NCBI GenBank assembly: GCA_002353975.1
Contig: DEKQ01000104.1
Coordinates: 36,330 to 57,480, forward strand
Length of the DNA: 21,151 nt
From: Prevotellaceae bacterium UBA2718
GTDB taxonomy: Bacteria; Bacteroidota; Bacteroidia; Bacteroidales; Bacteroidaceae
Reading direction: 5' to 3'
Position 1 is the stretch's first letter; the number at the start of each line of letters is the position of its first letter. Below the pieces are notes generated by a model. It did not search any database. It saw only the letters and a list, made by a program, of their open reading frames with translations, and was not told the origin of the DNA. Made by a program: the position numbers and the translations under genes. Shown here in pieces: positions 1-7,533 of the stretch.

Positions 1-2487
1 GATGGTACAGTAATGGATCGCTCAGCCGAGGCATTCCGCATCATACCAGGTGATTACGTGACGACAGAAGACGGTACCGGCGTAGTACATATCGCACCGA
101 CGTTTGGTGCAGACGATGCGAAGGTGGCGAAGGATGCCGGAATACCATCACTTTTCATCATCGACAAGGCCGGAGACACACGTCCTATGGTGGACTTCCA
201 AGGCAAGTACTTTGTGAAGGATGATATGGACGAGGCGTTCAGGGAGATGTGCGTCAACGAGAAGTATTGGAAGCACTCCGGCGACTACGTGAAGAATGCC
301 TACGACCCAAAGTACAACGTGGATGGAAAGTATGACGAGAAGGCTGCCACGAAGGATATGGACCTGAATGTGGTACTCTGTCTGGAGATGAAAGAGGAAG
401 GCACCGCTTTCAAGATAGAGAAGCATGTGCATAACTATCCTCATTGCTGGCGTACGGATAAGCCGGTGCTGTACTACCCATTGGACTCTTGGTTCATCAG
501 GTCAACGGCGAAGAAGGAGCGTATGTTTGAGTTGAATAAAACCATCAACTGGCATCCAGAGTCAACAGGTACGGGACGCTTTGGCAAGTGGCTGGAGAAC
601 CTGAACGACTGGAACCTGTCACGCTCGCGCTACTGGGGCACACCATTGCCAATATGGCGTAACCGCGATACGAAGCAGGAGATATGTATCGGTTCGCTGG
701 AGGAACTCTATAATGAGATAGAGAAAGCCGTCAGCGCCGGCGTGATGACCTCGAATCCTCTGAAGGATAAAGGTTTCGTGCCGGGTGACATGTCGCAGGA
801 GAATTATGACCGCATAGACATTCACCGCCCATACGTGGACGATATAAAGCTGGTAGGTGAGGATGGTTCGGTACTCACCAGAGAGCTGGATCTCATCGAC
901 GTGTGGTTCGACAGCGGCGCAATGCCATACGCGCAGATACACTATCCGTTTGAGAACAAGGAGCTGATAGACAACGGTAAGGCATATCCTGCTGACTTCA
1001 TCGCAGAAGGTGTTGACCAGACACGCGGATGGTTCTTCACCCTCCACGCTATCGCAACGATGGTCTTTGATAGTGTGGCATTCAAGAATGTCATTTCAAA
1101 CGGACTGGTGCTGGACAAGAACGGCATCAAGATGTCAAAGCGTCTGGGTAACGTAATTAATCCGTTTGACTGCATAGGACAGTTCGGCACAGACCCCGTA
1201 CGTTGGTATATGGTGTCAAACTCATCACCTTGGGACAACCTGTCCTTTGACCCCGACGGAGTAAAGGAGGTTATCTCCGGCTTCTTCATCAAGCTATATC
1301 AGGCTTACTCGTTCTTTACTCTGTATGCTAACGTGGATGGCTTTGAGTATAAGGAGGCAGATGTGCCGTATGAGAAGCGTCCGGACTTTGACCGCTGGCT
1401 GCTCTCTGAGCTGAATACGCTGGTGAAGAGCGTGGACGCATATCTCGCCGACTATGACGTGACACCTGCGACACGACTCATACAGACGTTCGTGATTGAC
1501 AAATTGTCAAACTGGTATATCCGCCTGAACAAGAAACGCTTCTGGGGTGGCGGCATGACACAGGACAAACTGTCAGCATATCAGACTCTCTATACCTGTC
1601 TCGATACGCTGTCCAGGCTGATAGCCCCTGTGGCACCATTCTATGCCGACCAGTTGTATAAGGACCTTAACGAGGTTACTAAGAAGGATGAGGCCATCAG
1701 CGTGCACCTTGCGAATTTCCCTCAGGCTAATGAGACGTACATTGATCAGGCCTTGGAGTCGGCTATGCAGACCGCGATGCAGGTGACATCTATGGTACTC
1801 TCTCTGAGAAAGAAGGTCAAGATACCTGTAATCCAGGCCTTGCAGATGATTTCTATACCTGCCGGAGATGATAGCCTGCGTGCTGACATAGAGCGCATGG
1901 CACCCGTAATACTTGCCGAGACAAATGTCAAGGAGCTGCAGTTTATTGAAGAAGGCTCAGGCATGCAACTCGTCAAGAAGGTGAAGTGTAACTTCCGCAC
2001 CATGGGTAAGAAGTATGGCAAGCTGATGAAGGACGTCAATGCCGCTGTCATAGCGATGTCGCAGGAGCAGATTGCCACACTTGAGAGTGACGGCAATATA
2101 ACACTCGATGTGGCAGGACAGCCTACCGTAGTGGAGCTGGCTGACGTTGAGGTAATCTCTGAGGATATCCCGGGATGGACTATCGCACAAGAAGGAAAGG
2201 TTACAGTAGCACTGGATATAGAGATTACTCCGGAACTGAAGACAGAAGGTATGTCGCGCCTGATTATCAAGAGAATACAGGCGATGCGTAAGGAGTCAGG
2301 CTTTGAAATCACGGACCGCATCAGCGTGACGATAGAAGACAAGGCTGAACTTCGTTCTGCCGTTGAAGCTTTCGGCGACCACATCTCATCACAGGTGCTG
2401 GCCAACGAGCTCGTCATGGGTGATGCCTCTGACGGTAATGAGGTGGATTTTGGCGACTTCAAGGCGAAGATAAAGATAGCGAAATAA
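1..2487 (+). CDS. ileS: Isoleucyl-tRNA synthetase, 3' part (5' end outside window)
   Basis: This cytoplasmic class I synthetase charges tRNA-Ile with isoleucine. The reading frame is open from base 1, so 828 C-terminal residues are visible; the N-terminal part with the HIGH motif lies upstream. In order I see the end of the CP1 editing domain (GTGVVHIAPTFGADD, fragment residues ~27–41), the catalytic-core return (WFDSGAMPYAQ; TRGWFF), the KMSKR loop at bases 1129–1143 (fragment residue 377), the anticodon-binding helical domain, and a C-terminal domain containing EITPELKTEGMSRLIIKRIQ. There is no CxxC...CxxC zinc module at the end, as type 1 bacterial enzymes have. The C-terminus instead resembles the eukaryote-like type 2 IleRS, a class known for low mupirocin sensitivity; that property is family knowledge, not shown here. 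The DksA-like gene starts 35 nt downstream with no visible terminator between them, suggesting co-transcription. Confidence 0.97.
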   Translation, partial: DGTVMDRSAEAFRIIPGDYVTTEDGTGVVHIAPTFGADDAKVAKDAGIPSLFIIDKAGDTRPMVDFQGKYFVKDDMDEAFREMCVNEKYWKHSGDYVKNAYDPKYNVDGKYDEKAATKDMDLNVVLCLEMKEEGTAFKIEKHVHNYPHCWRTDKPVLYYPLDSWFIRSTAKKERMFELNKTINWHPESTGTGRFGKWLENLNDWNLSRSRYWGTPLPIWRNRDTKQEICIGSLEELYNEIEKAVSAGVMTSNPLKDKGFVPGDMSQENYDRIDIHRPYVDDIKLVGEDGSVLTRELDLIDVWFDSGAMPYAQIHYPFENKELIDNGKAYPADFIAEGVDQTRGWFFTLHAIATMVFDSVAFKNVISNGLVLDKNGIKMSKRLGNVINPFDCIGQFGTDPVRWYMVSNSSPWDNLSFDPDGVKEVISGFFIKLYQAYSFFTLYANVDGFEYKEADVPYEKRPDFDRWLLSELNTLVKSVDAYLADYDVTPATRLIQTFVIDKLSNWYIRLNKKRFWGGGMTQDKLSAYQTLYTCLDTLSRLIAPVAPFYADQLYKDLNEVTKKDEAISVHLANFPQANETYIDQALESAMQTAMQVTSMVLSLRKKVKIPVIQALQMISIPAGDDSLRADIERMAPVILAETNVKELQFIEEGSGMQLVKKVKCNFRTMGKKYGKLMKDVNAAVIAMSQEQIATLESDGNITLDVAGQPTVVELADVEVISEDIPGWTIAQEGKVTVALDIEITPELKTEGMSRLIIKRIQAMRKESGFEITDRISVTIEDKAELRSAVEAFGDHISSQVLANELVMGDASDGNEVDFGDFKAKIKIAK

Positions 2488-2522
2488 CACAAATCATATA
2501 CTAACCAAACAATTAAAAGATT

Positions 2523-2906
2523 ATGGCAGAAATTAAGAAACGCTACAGCGATGCTGAGCTAATGGAATTTAAGGAAATTATTGATCAGAAGCTGGCTCGT
2601 GCGCGTCAGGACTACACCGAGATGATGAGAGCCCTGCGTAATGACGAGGGAAATGATGTGGCAGATACGTCTCCCACATACAAGATTCTGGAAGAGGGTT
2701 CTGTGACCCAGAACAAGCAGGAACTAATAGTACTGGCTCAGCGTCAGCAGAAGTTCATAAAGAGTCTTGAGGCTGCGTTGATTCGCATACAGAACAAGAC
2801 CTACGGCATAGACCGCATGACGGGTGAGTTGATTCCAAAGGAGAGACTTCGCATCGTGCCTCATGCTACATTGTCGGTGGAGTCAAAGATGAATAAAAAC
2901 CATTAA
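2523..2906 (+). CDS. TraR/DksA-family RNA polymerase-binding regulator, zinc-finger cysteines lost
   Basis: This 127-residue protein has the DksA layout: an N-terminal helix, a coiled-coil hairpin (~residues 12–90) and a C-terminal globular part (TYGIDRMTGELIPKERL, then PHATLSVESK). DksA binds the RNA polymerase secondary channel and, with ppGpp, adjusts transcription in the stringent response. The coiled-coil tip keeps the acidic DxxDx(A/S) pattern: D45, D48, S50, against D71, D74, A76 in E. coli DksA. The four zinc-binding cysteines are absent: aligned positions are D97, T100, S118 and S121, and the whole protein contains no cysteine. Cys-less relatives are common in Bacteroidetes, so this is probably a lineage form rather than a decayed gene. 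It lies between ileS and lspA, with only 2 nt before lspA. The family call is firm; the role in growth control is inferred. Confidence 0.9.
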   Translation: MAEIKKRYSDAELMEFKEIIDQKLARARQDYTEMMRALRNDEGNDVADTSPTYKILEEGSVTQNKQELIVLAQRQQKFIKSLEAALIRIQNKTYGIDRMTGELIPKERLRIVPHATLSVESKMNKNH

Positions 2907-2908
2907 CA

Positions 2909-3532
2909 TTGGAAAAAACATCGTTATTGAAGAAGGGAATCTGGTACACCTTATTCATATTAACACTATTGGTCATTGACCAGGTCATCAAGGTGTGGGT
3001 GAAGACGCACATGTGTCTGCATGAGAGTCGTCACATCACCGATTGGTTTTACTTATCGTACATAGAGAATAACGGTATGGCTTATGGCATGACGTTTATC
3101 CCTAAGTACGCCCTGAGCCTCTTCCGCCTTGTGGCCTGTTGCGTGCTCGTATGGTACATCGGCAGGGAGCTGCGCCGTGGCGCGCGAACACTGTGGACGG
3201 TGCTGCTGTCTATGGTGTTGGCAGGTGCGGCAGGCAATCTCATAGACTGTATGTTCTACGGACTGGTATTCAATGGAGCATCACCGTACTACACTTCGTT
3301 CTTCGTAGATTTTGGCACGGGATATGCTCCATTCCTTCAGGGCAAGGTAGTGGATATGTTTTACTTCCCGTTGATAGTGACAACCTATCCGGAGTGGTTC
3401 CCATTTTGGGGCGGTGAGCCGTTCATCTTCTTCTCACCCATATTCAATTTTGCCGATGCATGCATTTCGGTAGGAGTGGTGGCTATACTGCTCTTCTGCC
3501 GCGACGAACTGACGAGAATCAACGAATTATGA
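2909..3532 (+). CDS. lspA: Lipoprotein signal peptidase (signal peptidase II)
   Basis: LspA is an inner-membrane aspartyl protease that cuts the signal peptide off diacylated prolipoproteins. The 207-residue protein has four predicted membrane segments and the family landmarks IENNGMAYG (52–60), AGNLID (108–113) and FNFAD (179–183). Catalytic aspartates are expected at D113 and D183. About 25 residues (~121–145) are inserted between the second motif and GKVVD, making it longer than the ~160-residue E. coli enzyme, as in other Bacteroidetes versions. The start is taken as TTG at 2909: the frame has a stop at 2894–2896, and the next in-frame ATG (codon 35) lies after the first membrane segment. 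The gene begins 2 nt after the DksA-like stop and overlaps the downstream lipoprotein start (ATGA, 3529–3532), implying translational coupling of the peptidase to a likely substrate. Confidence 0.93.
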   Translation: MEKTSLLKKGIWYTLFILTLLVIDQVIKVWVKTHMCLHESRHITDWFYLSYIENNGMAYGMTFIPKYALSLFRLVACCVLVWYIGRELRRGARTLWTVLLSMVLAGAAGNLIDCMFYGLVFNGASPYYTSFFVDFGTGYAPFLQGKVVDMFYFPLIVTTYPEWFPFWGGEPFIFFSPIFNFADACISVGVVAILLFCRDELTRINEL

Positions 3533-4500
3533 TTACGATAAGAGACATACTCATCTCTGTCAGAGAACGATGTGGGCGATTTAAGTCCACAAAGTTCTCC
3601 TGTGGTCATAATTTGTTCAGTTGTTTCATTTTATCCTTGCCGTTGGGACTGCTGCTCTTCGGATGTGCTCCCTCACGTCCGGGAATGGTGATGTCTCCTG
3701 AGGAGATGGCAGATGTACTGTATGACATGCATTTGGCTCAGACATTGTATGACGACCCCGATGTGAAGCAGAGCGACGCGGATATCATCATGCTGAGAAA
3801 CGAAGTACTGAAGAAGCATGACATATCAGTAGAGGAATGGGATTCATCGTTCAATTACTACTGTCGCAACACGTATGAGTTGCATGGTATATATAAGCGT
3901 ATAGAGGAACGGTTGGATCACAATGTGATGATGCTCGGCGGCAAGGTGGAAGGTATGCAGGGTGATGATGCCGACACATGTAACGTGTGGGGCATGGAGT
4001 CTGCCGTGGTGCTTATGCAGCAAGCACCATTCAACAAGCTGACATTCGAGGTTACACCCGACTCAACCTTTGAGGATGGTGACAAGATAACGTTGCAGTT
4101 TGATGCCCAGATGATTTTTCAGGACGGATACAAGGATTTGACAGCCTGCTTGGCAGTATATTACGACAATGACAGTGTGGCAACGGGAGTGAGGCATGTA
4201 AATTCTGACCAACATTGCGTGATAGCAATCAACAACGAACAGGATCGCCTGCACGTAAAGTCCATAAAAGGGTACCTCTTGCTGCTGCAGAATTTAGCTC
4301 AAGAGACTACGCAGTCGGCTATGCCACCTCTGAGGTTTGTCGCTATCAGCAGTATTAAGTTACTGCACCAACATACGAAGAATGCTTCTCAGACGGTAAA
4401 GGTTGACACTGGAGCAGAGCCCCTCAAGGCTGACAGCGCGAAAACAGACAGCATAAAAAGGGATAGCGTAAACGAAGCTATACCCAAACCCAATACGTAA
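3529..4500 (+). CDS. DUF4296-type lipoprotein
   Basis: This is a predicted envelope lipoprotein of unknown function. From the ATG at 3529 it has 323 residues. A hydrophobic stretch (ILSLPLGLLLFGC) ends in a lipobox-like LFGC with Cys46 as the lipidation site. Just after it, PEEMADVLYDMHLAQTL matches the short helical DUF4296 domain found in many Bacteroidetes lipoproteins next to lspA. The middle looks like a beta-rich domain, and the last ~35 residues are a charged Lys/Asp/Ser tail. The ATG overlaps the lspA stop, which favours this start, but the resulting n-region is unusually long. A TTG at 3613 would give a more standard 18-residue lipoprotein signal peptide. A start further upstream inside lspA is unlikely. 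Function cannot be assigned; the context suggests only that it is matured by the neighbouring LspA. Confidence 0.82.
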   Translation: MITIRDILISVRERCGRFKSTKFSCGHNLFSCFILSLPLGLLLFGCAPSRPGMVMSPEEMADVLYDMHLAQTLYDDPDVKQSDADIIMLRNEVLKKHDISVEEWDSSFNYYCRNTYELHGIYKRIEERLDHNVMMLGGKVEGMQGDDADTCNVWGMESAVVLMQQAPFNKLTFEVTPDSTFEDGDKITLQFDAQMIFQDGYKDLTACLAVYYDNDSVATGVRHVNSDQHCVIAINNEQDRLHVKSIKGYLLLLQNLAQETTQSAMPPLRFVAISSIKLLHQHTKNASQTVKVDTGAEPLKADSAKTDSIKRDSVNEAIPKPNT

Positions 4501-4536
4501 ATAAGTATCAAAAGCCTAAAAAAACAACCAAACAAA

Positions 4537-6789
4537 ATGAAGAATCTACTGCTAACCATAACAATCCTGTTTTGCGGTGCCTGTATGGCGGGGGCCGAGG
4601 GGATAGACAGGCATAAAGTCGTGATGAGAAACAACCCGGTGGTGACAAAAGCCGATGCCCTCAGTTCTCTGACTGTGGGTAATGGACATTTCGCCACAAC
4701 AGTAGATGTCACGGGACTCCAGACATTCCCTAAGGAATATGAGGCTGGTGTGCCATTGTGTGCTATGTCCGAGTGGGGATGGCACAGTTTCCCCAATGTG
4801 AAGAACCTCAAAGAAGAGGAGACGATGAAGGTGATGAACCTGGGTCACGGGGATAGGCAGGAAGTGTATGCCGTGGAGTATAAGACGGAAGGGAGGAACA
4901 AAGACGCAACGGAATACTTTAGAGTCAACCCACACCGCCTGAATCTTGGTAATGTAGGTTTCTGCTTCCCAAAGCACGATGGTATCACCCTTAGCGATGT
5001 GAAGGATATTGACCAGACACTTAACATGTACGACGGTAATATCGTTTCATGCTTCAGCATTGATGGTGTGGCATTTACAGTAACGACTGCAGCGTTGCCA
5101 GAGCGCTCGGCGCTGATTGTGGATGCCAACACAAAACTCTTCAAACAACAGGGTGCTGCTATATGCTTCTCATTACCTTATGTCACAGGAAAGCATGCAG
5201 ATGCCGCTACGGACTGGGGAAATGAGGATGCGCACCGTTCCGTGGTAGTGGAGCAGAAGGGAAATTATGCAATAATAGAGCATACGATTGATGCTACGAA
5301 ATACTATGTTCGACTGACTTGGAGCGGCAATGCAGCATTCAGCAACCCTGCAGCCCATCGCTATGTGTTGCAGCCTAAGGGGGAGAACATCAAGTTAAAG
5401 GTGGAATATGCGGCAGAGAAAAGTGAGCTACAGGCATCTTTTGACTTCAAGAAAGAGATGCTGAGCGTGCGCCGCTTCTGGAATGACTGGTGGAAAAAAG
5501 GTGGAATCGTAGATTTTTCGGAGTGTACCGACAGTCGCGCCAAGGAACTGGAGCGTCGTGTGGTTCAGTCACAGTACCTCACTTTCATAAACTGTGCTAA
5601 CGATACCCCTCCACAGGAGACGGGCCTGACATACAACACATGGTTTGGACGCCCGCATCTCGAGATGACATGGTGGCATACTGTGGACTTCTCGCTTTGG
5701 GGACACCCTGAGTATATGGAGCGTATCCTTGAGTGGTACAACAATAAGGCATACCCATTGGCAAAGCAGATTGCAGCGCGTCAGCACTTCCCCGGCATAA
5801 GATGGATGAAGATGACAGACCCTTGGGTCGGAGAGTCGCCTTCTAATGTAGGCTCGTTCCTGACTTGGCAGCAGCCACATTATATATATATGGCAGAAGA
5901 GATGTATCGTCGCGCTGGTGGTGACGAAGCTAAGCAGAAGGCGGTACTGGCAAAATACGGACAGTATGTAGATGAGACGGCAGAGTTCCTGGCAGCCTTT
6001 GCGTTGTCATGTGTACCACAGCAGGATATTAATAATGGAACAAAAATACGCCTGCACGGTCAGACTGCAATGCAGGAGTCGATGTCGAAAGACTTCTCGT
6101 ATGGTCATCCCTTTGAACAGGCATACTTCGTCTATGGACTTAAAACTGCCCTGAAATGGCGTGAGAGAAGAGGATTGCCGGCTGTAGGGGAGTGGCAAAC
6201 AATTATAGGACGAATGGCTGGGTTGCCTGAATATGAAGGGATATACACCGCAGGAATTCCCACACAACCATTTGCTGATAATGGAGATGGCACAGCTACA
6301 GAGTTCGATCCGTTCAACTATGGTGGCGATACAGGTAAGAAACAACTTACAAAGGATGAGTTCTACCTGAAGTGTCGCTCTGACCATCCTGCCGTACTCG
6401 GTGCATGTGGCTTGTTGCCTGACTATGGTCTGTATGACCGCGCAGAGATGCAACGCACGCTGTCATGGGTGATGGAGAACTGGAACTGGGACACCACATG
6501 GGGATGGGACTATGGAATGACTGCCATGTGTGCCGCCCGACTTGGTGATGGAGAGAATGCGATAAGGGCATTACTGATAGATAAAGGGAAGAATACATAT
6601 CTCGTGTCAGGTCACAACTATCAGGAGCCCAAACGCCTGAGACTCTACCTGCCTGGCAATGGCGCCCTACTTGACGCCGTAGCTATGATGTGTGCAGGTT
6701 GGGACGGATGCCCGGATATAAAGAATCCTGGATTCCCGCAGAATGGTAAATGGAAAGTGAAGTGGGAAGGACTTAATAAAATGCAGTAA
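4537..6789 (+). CDS. Exported six-hairpin (GH65/GH95-like) glycosidase-family protein
   Basis: This is a 750-residue protein with an N-terminal signal peptide (MKNLLLTITILFCGACMAGA, cut likely after residue 20), so periplasmic or surface-exposed. A cysteine at residue 16 leaves open a lipoprotein, but the lipobox is poor. After a beta-rich N-terminal domain (~25–300), the C-terminal half looks like an (alpha/alpha)6 barrel with Trp- and His-rich motifs: NTWFGRPHLEMTWWH (~residue 370), KMTDPWVGESPSNVG (~430), WQQPHYIYMAEEMYR (~445) and WNWDTTWGWDYGM (~650). These resemble inverting glycosidases of the GH65/GH95 clan. Acidic residues in these motifs are candidate catalysts, but I cannot assign the acid/base pair or the substrate. 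No SusC/SusD pair or other polysaccharide-utilisation genes are next to it, so it stands alone among housekeeping genes. The ATG at 4537 follows an A-rich leader. Confidence 0.75.
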   Translation: MKNLLLTITILFCGACMAGAEGIDRHKVVMRNNPVVTKADALSSLTVGNGHFATTVDVTGLQTFPKEYEAGVPLCAMSEWGWHSFPNVKNLKEEETMKVMNLGHGDRQEVYAVEYKTEGRNKDATEYFRVNPHRLNLGNVGFCFPKHDGITLSDVKDIDQTLNMYDGNIVSCFSIDGVAFTVTTAALPERSALIVDANTKLFKQQGAAICFSLPYVTGKHADAATDWGNEDAHRSVVVEQKGNYAIIEHTIDATKYYVRLTWSGNAAFSNPAAHRYVLQPKGENIKLKVEYAAEKSELQASFDFKKEMLSVRRFWNDWWKKGGIVDFSECTDSRAKELERRVVQSQYLTFINCANDTPPQETGLTYNTWFGRPHLEMTWWHTVDFSLWGHPEYMERILEWYNNKAYPLAKQIAARQHFPGIRWMKMTDPWVGESPSNVGSFLTWQQPHYIYMAEEMYRRAGGDEAKQKAVLAKYGQYVDETAEFLAAFALSCVPQQDINNGTKIRLHGQTAMQESMSKDFSYGHPFEQAYFVYGLKTALKWRERRGLPAVGEWQTIIGRMAGLPEYEGIYTAGIPTQPFADNGDGTATEFDPFNYGGDTGKKQLTKDEFYLKCRSDHPAVLGACGLLPDYGLYDRAEMQRTLSWVMENWNWDTTWGWDYGMTAMCAARLGDGENAIRALLIDKGKNTYLVSGHNYQEPKRLRLYLPGNGALLDAVAMMCAGWDGCPDIKNPGFPQNGKWKVKWEGLNKMQ

Positions 6790-6792
6790 TGC

Positions 6793-6816
6793 ATAATTCG
6801 ATAATTTGATAATTCG
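6793..6816 (+). repeat. Octamer tandem repeat, three units of ATAATT(C/T)G
   Basis: Three consecutive 8-nt units are visible: ATAATTCG (6793–6800), ATAATTTG (6801–6808) and ATAATTCG (6809–6816). A fourth, isolated TTAATTCG lies at 6865–6872 beyond the palindrome. The 12-nt string TAATTCGTCACT occurs at 6810–6821 and again at 6866–6877, flanking the palindrome as direct repeats. The same octamer family appears upstream of engB. Function is unknown. Confidence 0.85.
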
Positions 6817-6825
6817 TCACTCTAT

Positions 6826-6863
6826 CCCCTTCTCCCTCCCCTAGGGGAGGGTTGGGGTGGGGC
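6826..6863 (+). repeat. G-rich palindromic repeat with G-quadruplex-type run
   Basis: An 18-nt perfect palindrome, CCCTCCCCTAGGGGAGGG, occupies 6834–6851. It is followed by GTTGGGGTGGGG, and preceded by CCCC at 6826–6829, which could lengthen the hairpin imperfectly. Bases 6844–6862 read GGGG-A-GGG-TT-GGGG-T-GGGG, which meets the canonical four-tract G-quadruplex rule on the + strand. It lies 22 nt before the recR start codon. It resembles dispersed CCTCCCC/GGGGAGG intergenic repeats of Bacteroidetes; a related copy lies inside comM. Confidence 0.85.
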
Positions 6864-6884
6864 TTTAATTCGTCACTTCGCCAT

Positions 6885-7505
6885 ATGGCTATACTACTCG
6901 ACAACGCAGTATCACAATTTGCCCGTCTTCCGGGGATAGGCAAAAAGACCGCATTGAGGCTCGTGCTACACATGCTCAGGCAGGATGACGAGGATGTCAT
7001 GGCTTTTGCAGATGCCCTGACCACGCTGAAACGCGAAGTGAAATACTGTCGTATGTGTCATAATATCAGCGATACAGAGGTCTGTCCTATATGTAGTGAC
7101 AAGTCGCGTGATGCAGGGACAGTGTGCGTGGTTGAGAATATACAGGATGTATTGGCCATCGAACACACTCAGCAGTACAATGGGTTGTATCACGTTCTCG
7201 GTGGCATCATTTCGCCAATGGACGGCATAGGTCCTAAAGATATAGAGATAGCGTCGCTGGTGGAGCGAGTGAAAAAGAGTCATGAAGAAGATGATGTCAT
7301 GCCAATACGCGAGGTTATTTTCGCTCTGGCATCAACGATGGAAGGTGACACGACAAACTTCTATATTACTCGTCAGCTGCAGGACATTCCCGATTTGACA
7401 CTATCTGTGATAGCGCGAGGTATAAGTGTGGGAGATGAATTGCAATACACGGACGAGGTGACATTAGGAAGAAGCATACTAAATAGAACAAAAATAAATA
7501 ACTAA
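6885..7505 (+). CDS. recR: Recombination mediator protein RecR
   Basis: RecR works with RecO (and RecF) to load RecA on gapped single-stranded DNA in recombinational repair. The 206-residue product shows the family order: a helix-hairpin-helix segment (FARLPGIGKKTALRL, 12–26), a C4 zinc finger (C55, C58, C67, C70), a Toprim domain (VCVVENIQDV with E84, through HVLGGIISPMDGIGP) and the C-terminal ARGISVGDELQYTDEVTLGRSIL block. I chose the ATG at 6885. It gives an N-terminus about five residues shorter than usual RecR (typically a few residues before the LLxxAV helix). The in-frame TTG at 6852 would place the start inside the G-rich repeat and add 11 atypical residues. The spacer repeats therefore lie directly in its presumed leader. 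galK follows 28 nt later. Confidence 0.95.
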   Translation: MAILLDNAVSQFARLPGIGKKTALRLVLHMLRQDDEDVMAFADALTTLKREVKYCRMCHNISDTEVCPICSDKSRDAGTVCVVENIQDVLAIEHTQQYNGLYHVLGGIISPMDGIGPKDIEIASLVERVKKSHEEDDVMPIREVIFALASTMEGDTTNFYITRQLQDIPDLTLSVIARGISVGDELQYTDEVTLGRSILNRTKINN

Positions 7506-7533
7506 TCATTAATAAACTAAACATTCTACGACT

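Noticed and set aside
1746..2492. 248-codon open frame on the minus strand within ileS
   Set aside because: It lies wholly opposite the clearly conserved IleRS C-terminal domain and has a serine/isoleucine-rich, family-less translation typical of an antisense shadow.
3139..3417. 92-codon forward frame inside lspA
   Set aside because: It overlaps the catalytic core of LspA in another frame and has no recognisable domain.
3460..3528. Longer start for the DUF4296 lipoprotein inside lspA
   Set aside because: It would put 69 residues before the lipobox cysteine; the ATG overlapping the lspA stop (or a TTG at 3613) gives a sensible signal sequence.
5880..5892. Short AT dinucleotide run (TATATATATATAT)
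   Set aside because: It lies inside the glycosidase-like gene encoding an ordinary HYIYM segment; too short and unremarkable to call a regulatory or repeat feature.
6852..6884. Upstream TTG start for recR
   Set aside because: It would place the start codon inside the G-rich repeat and add 11 residues not typical of RecR; the ATG at 6885 fits the family better.
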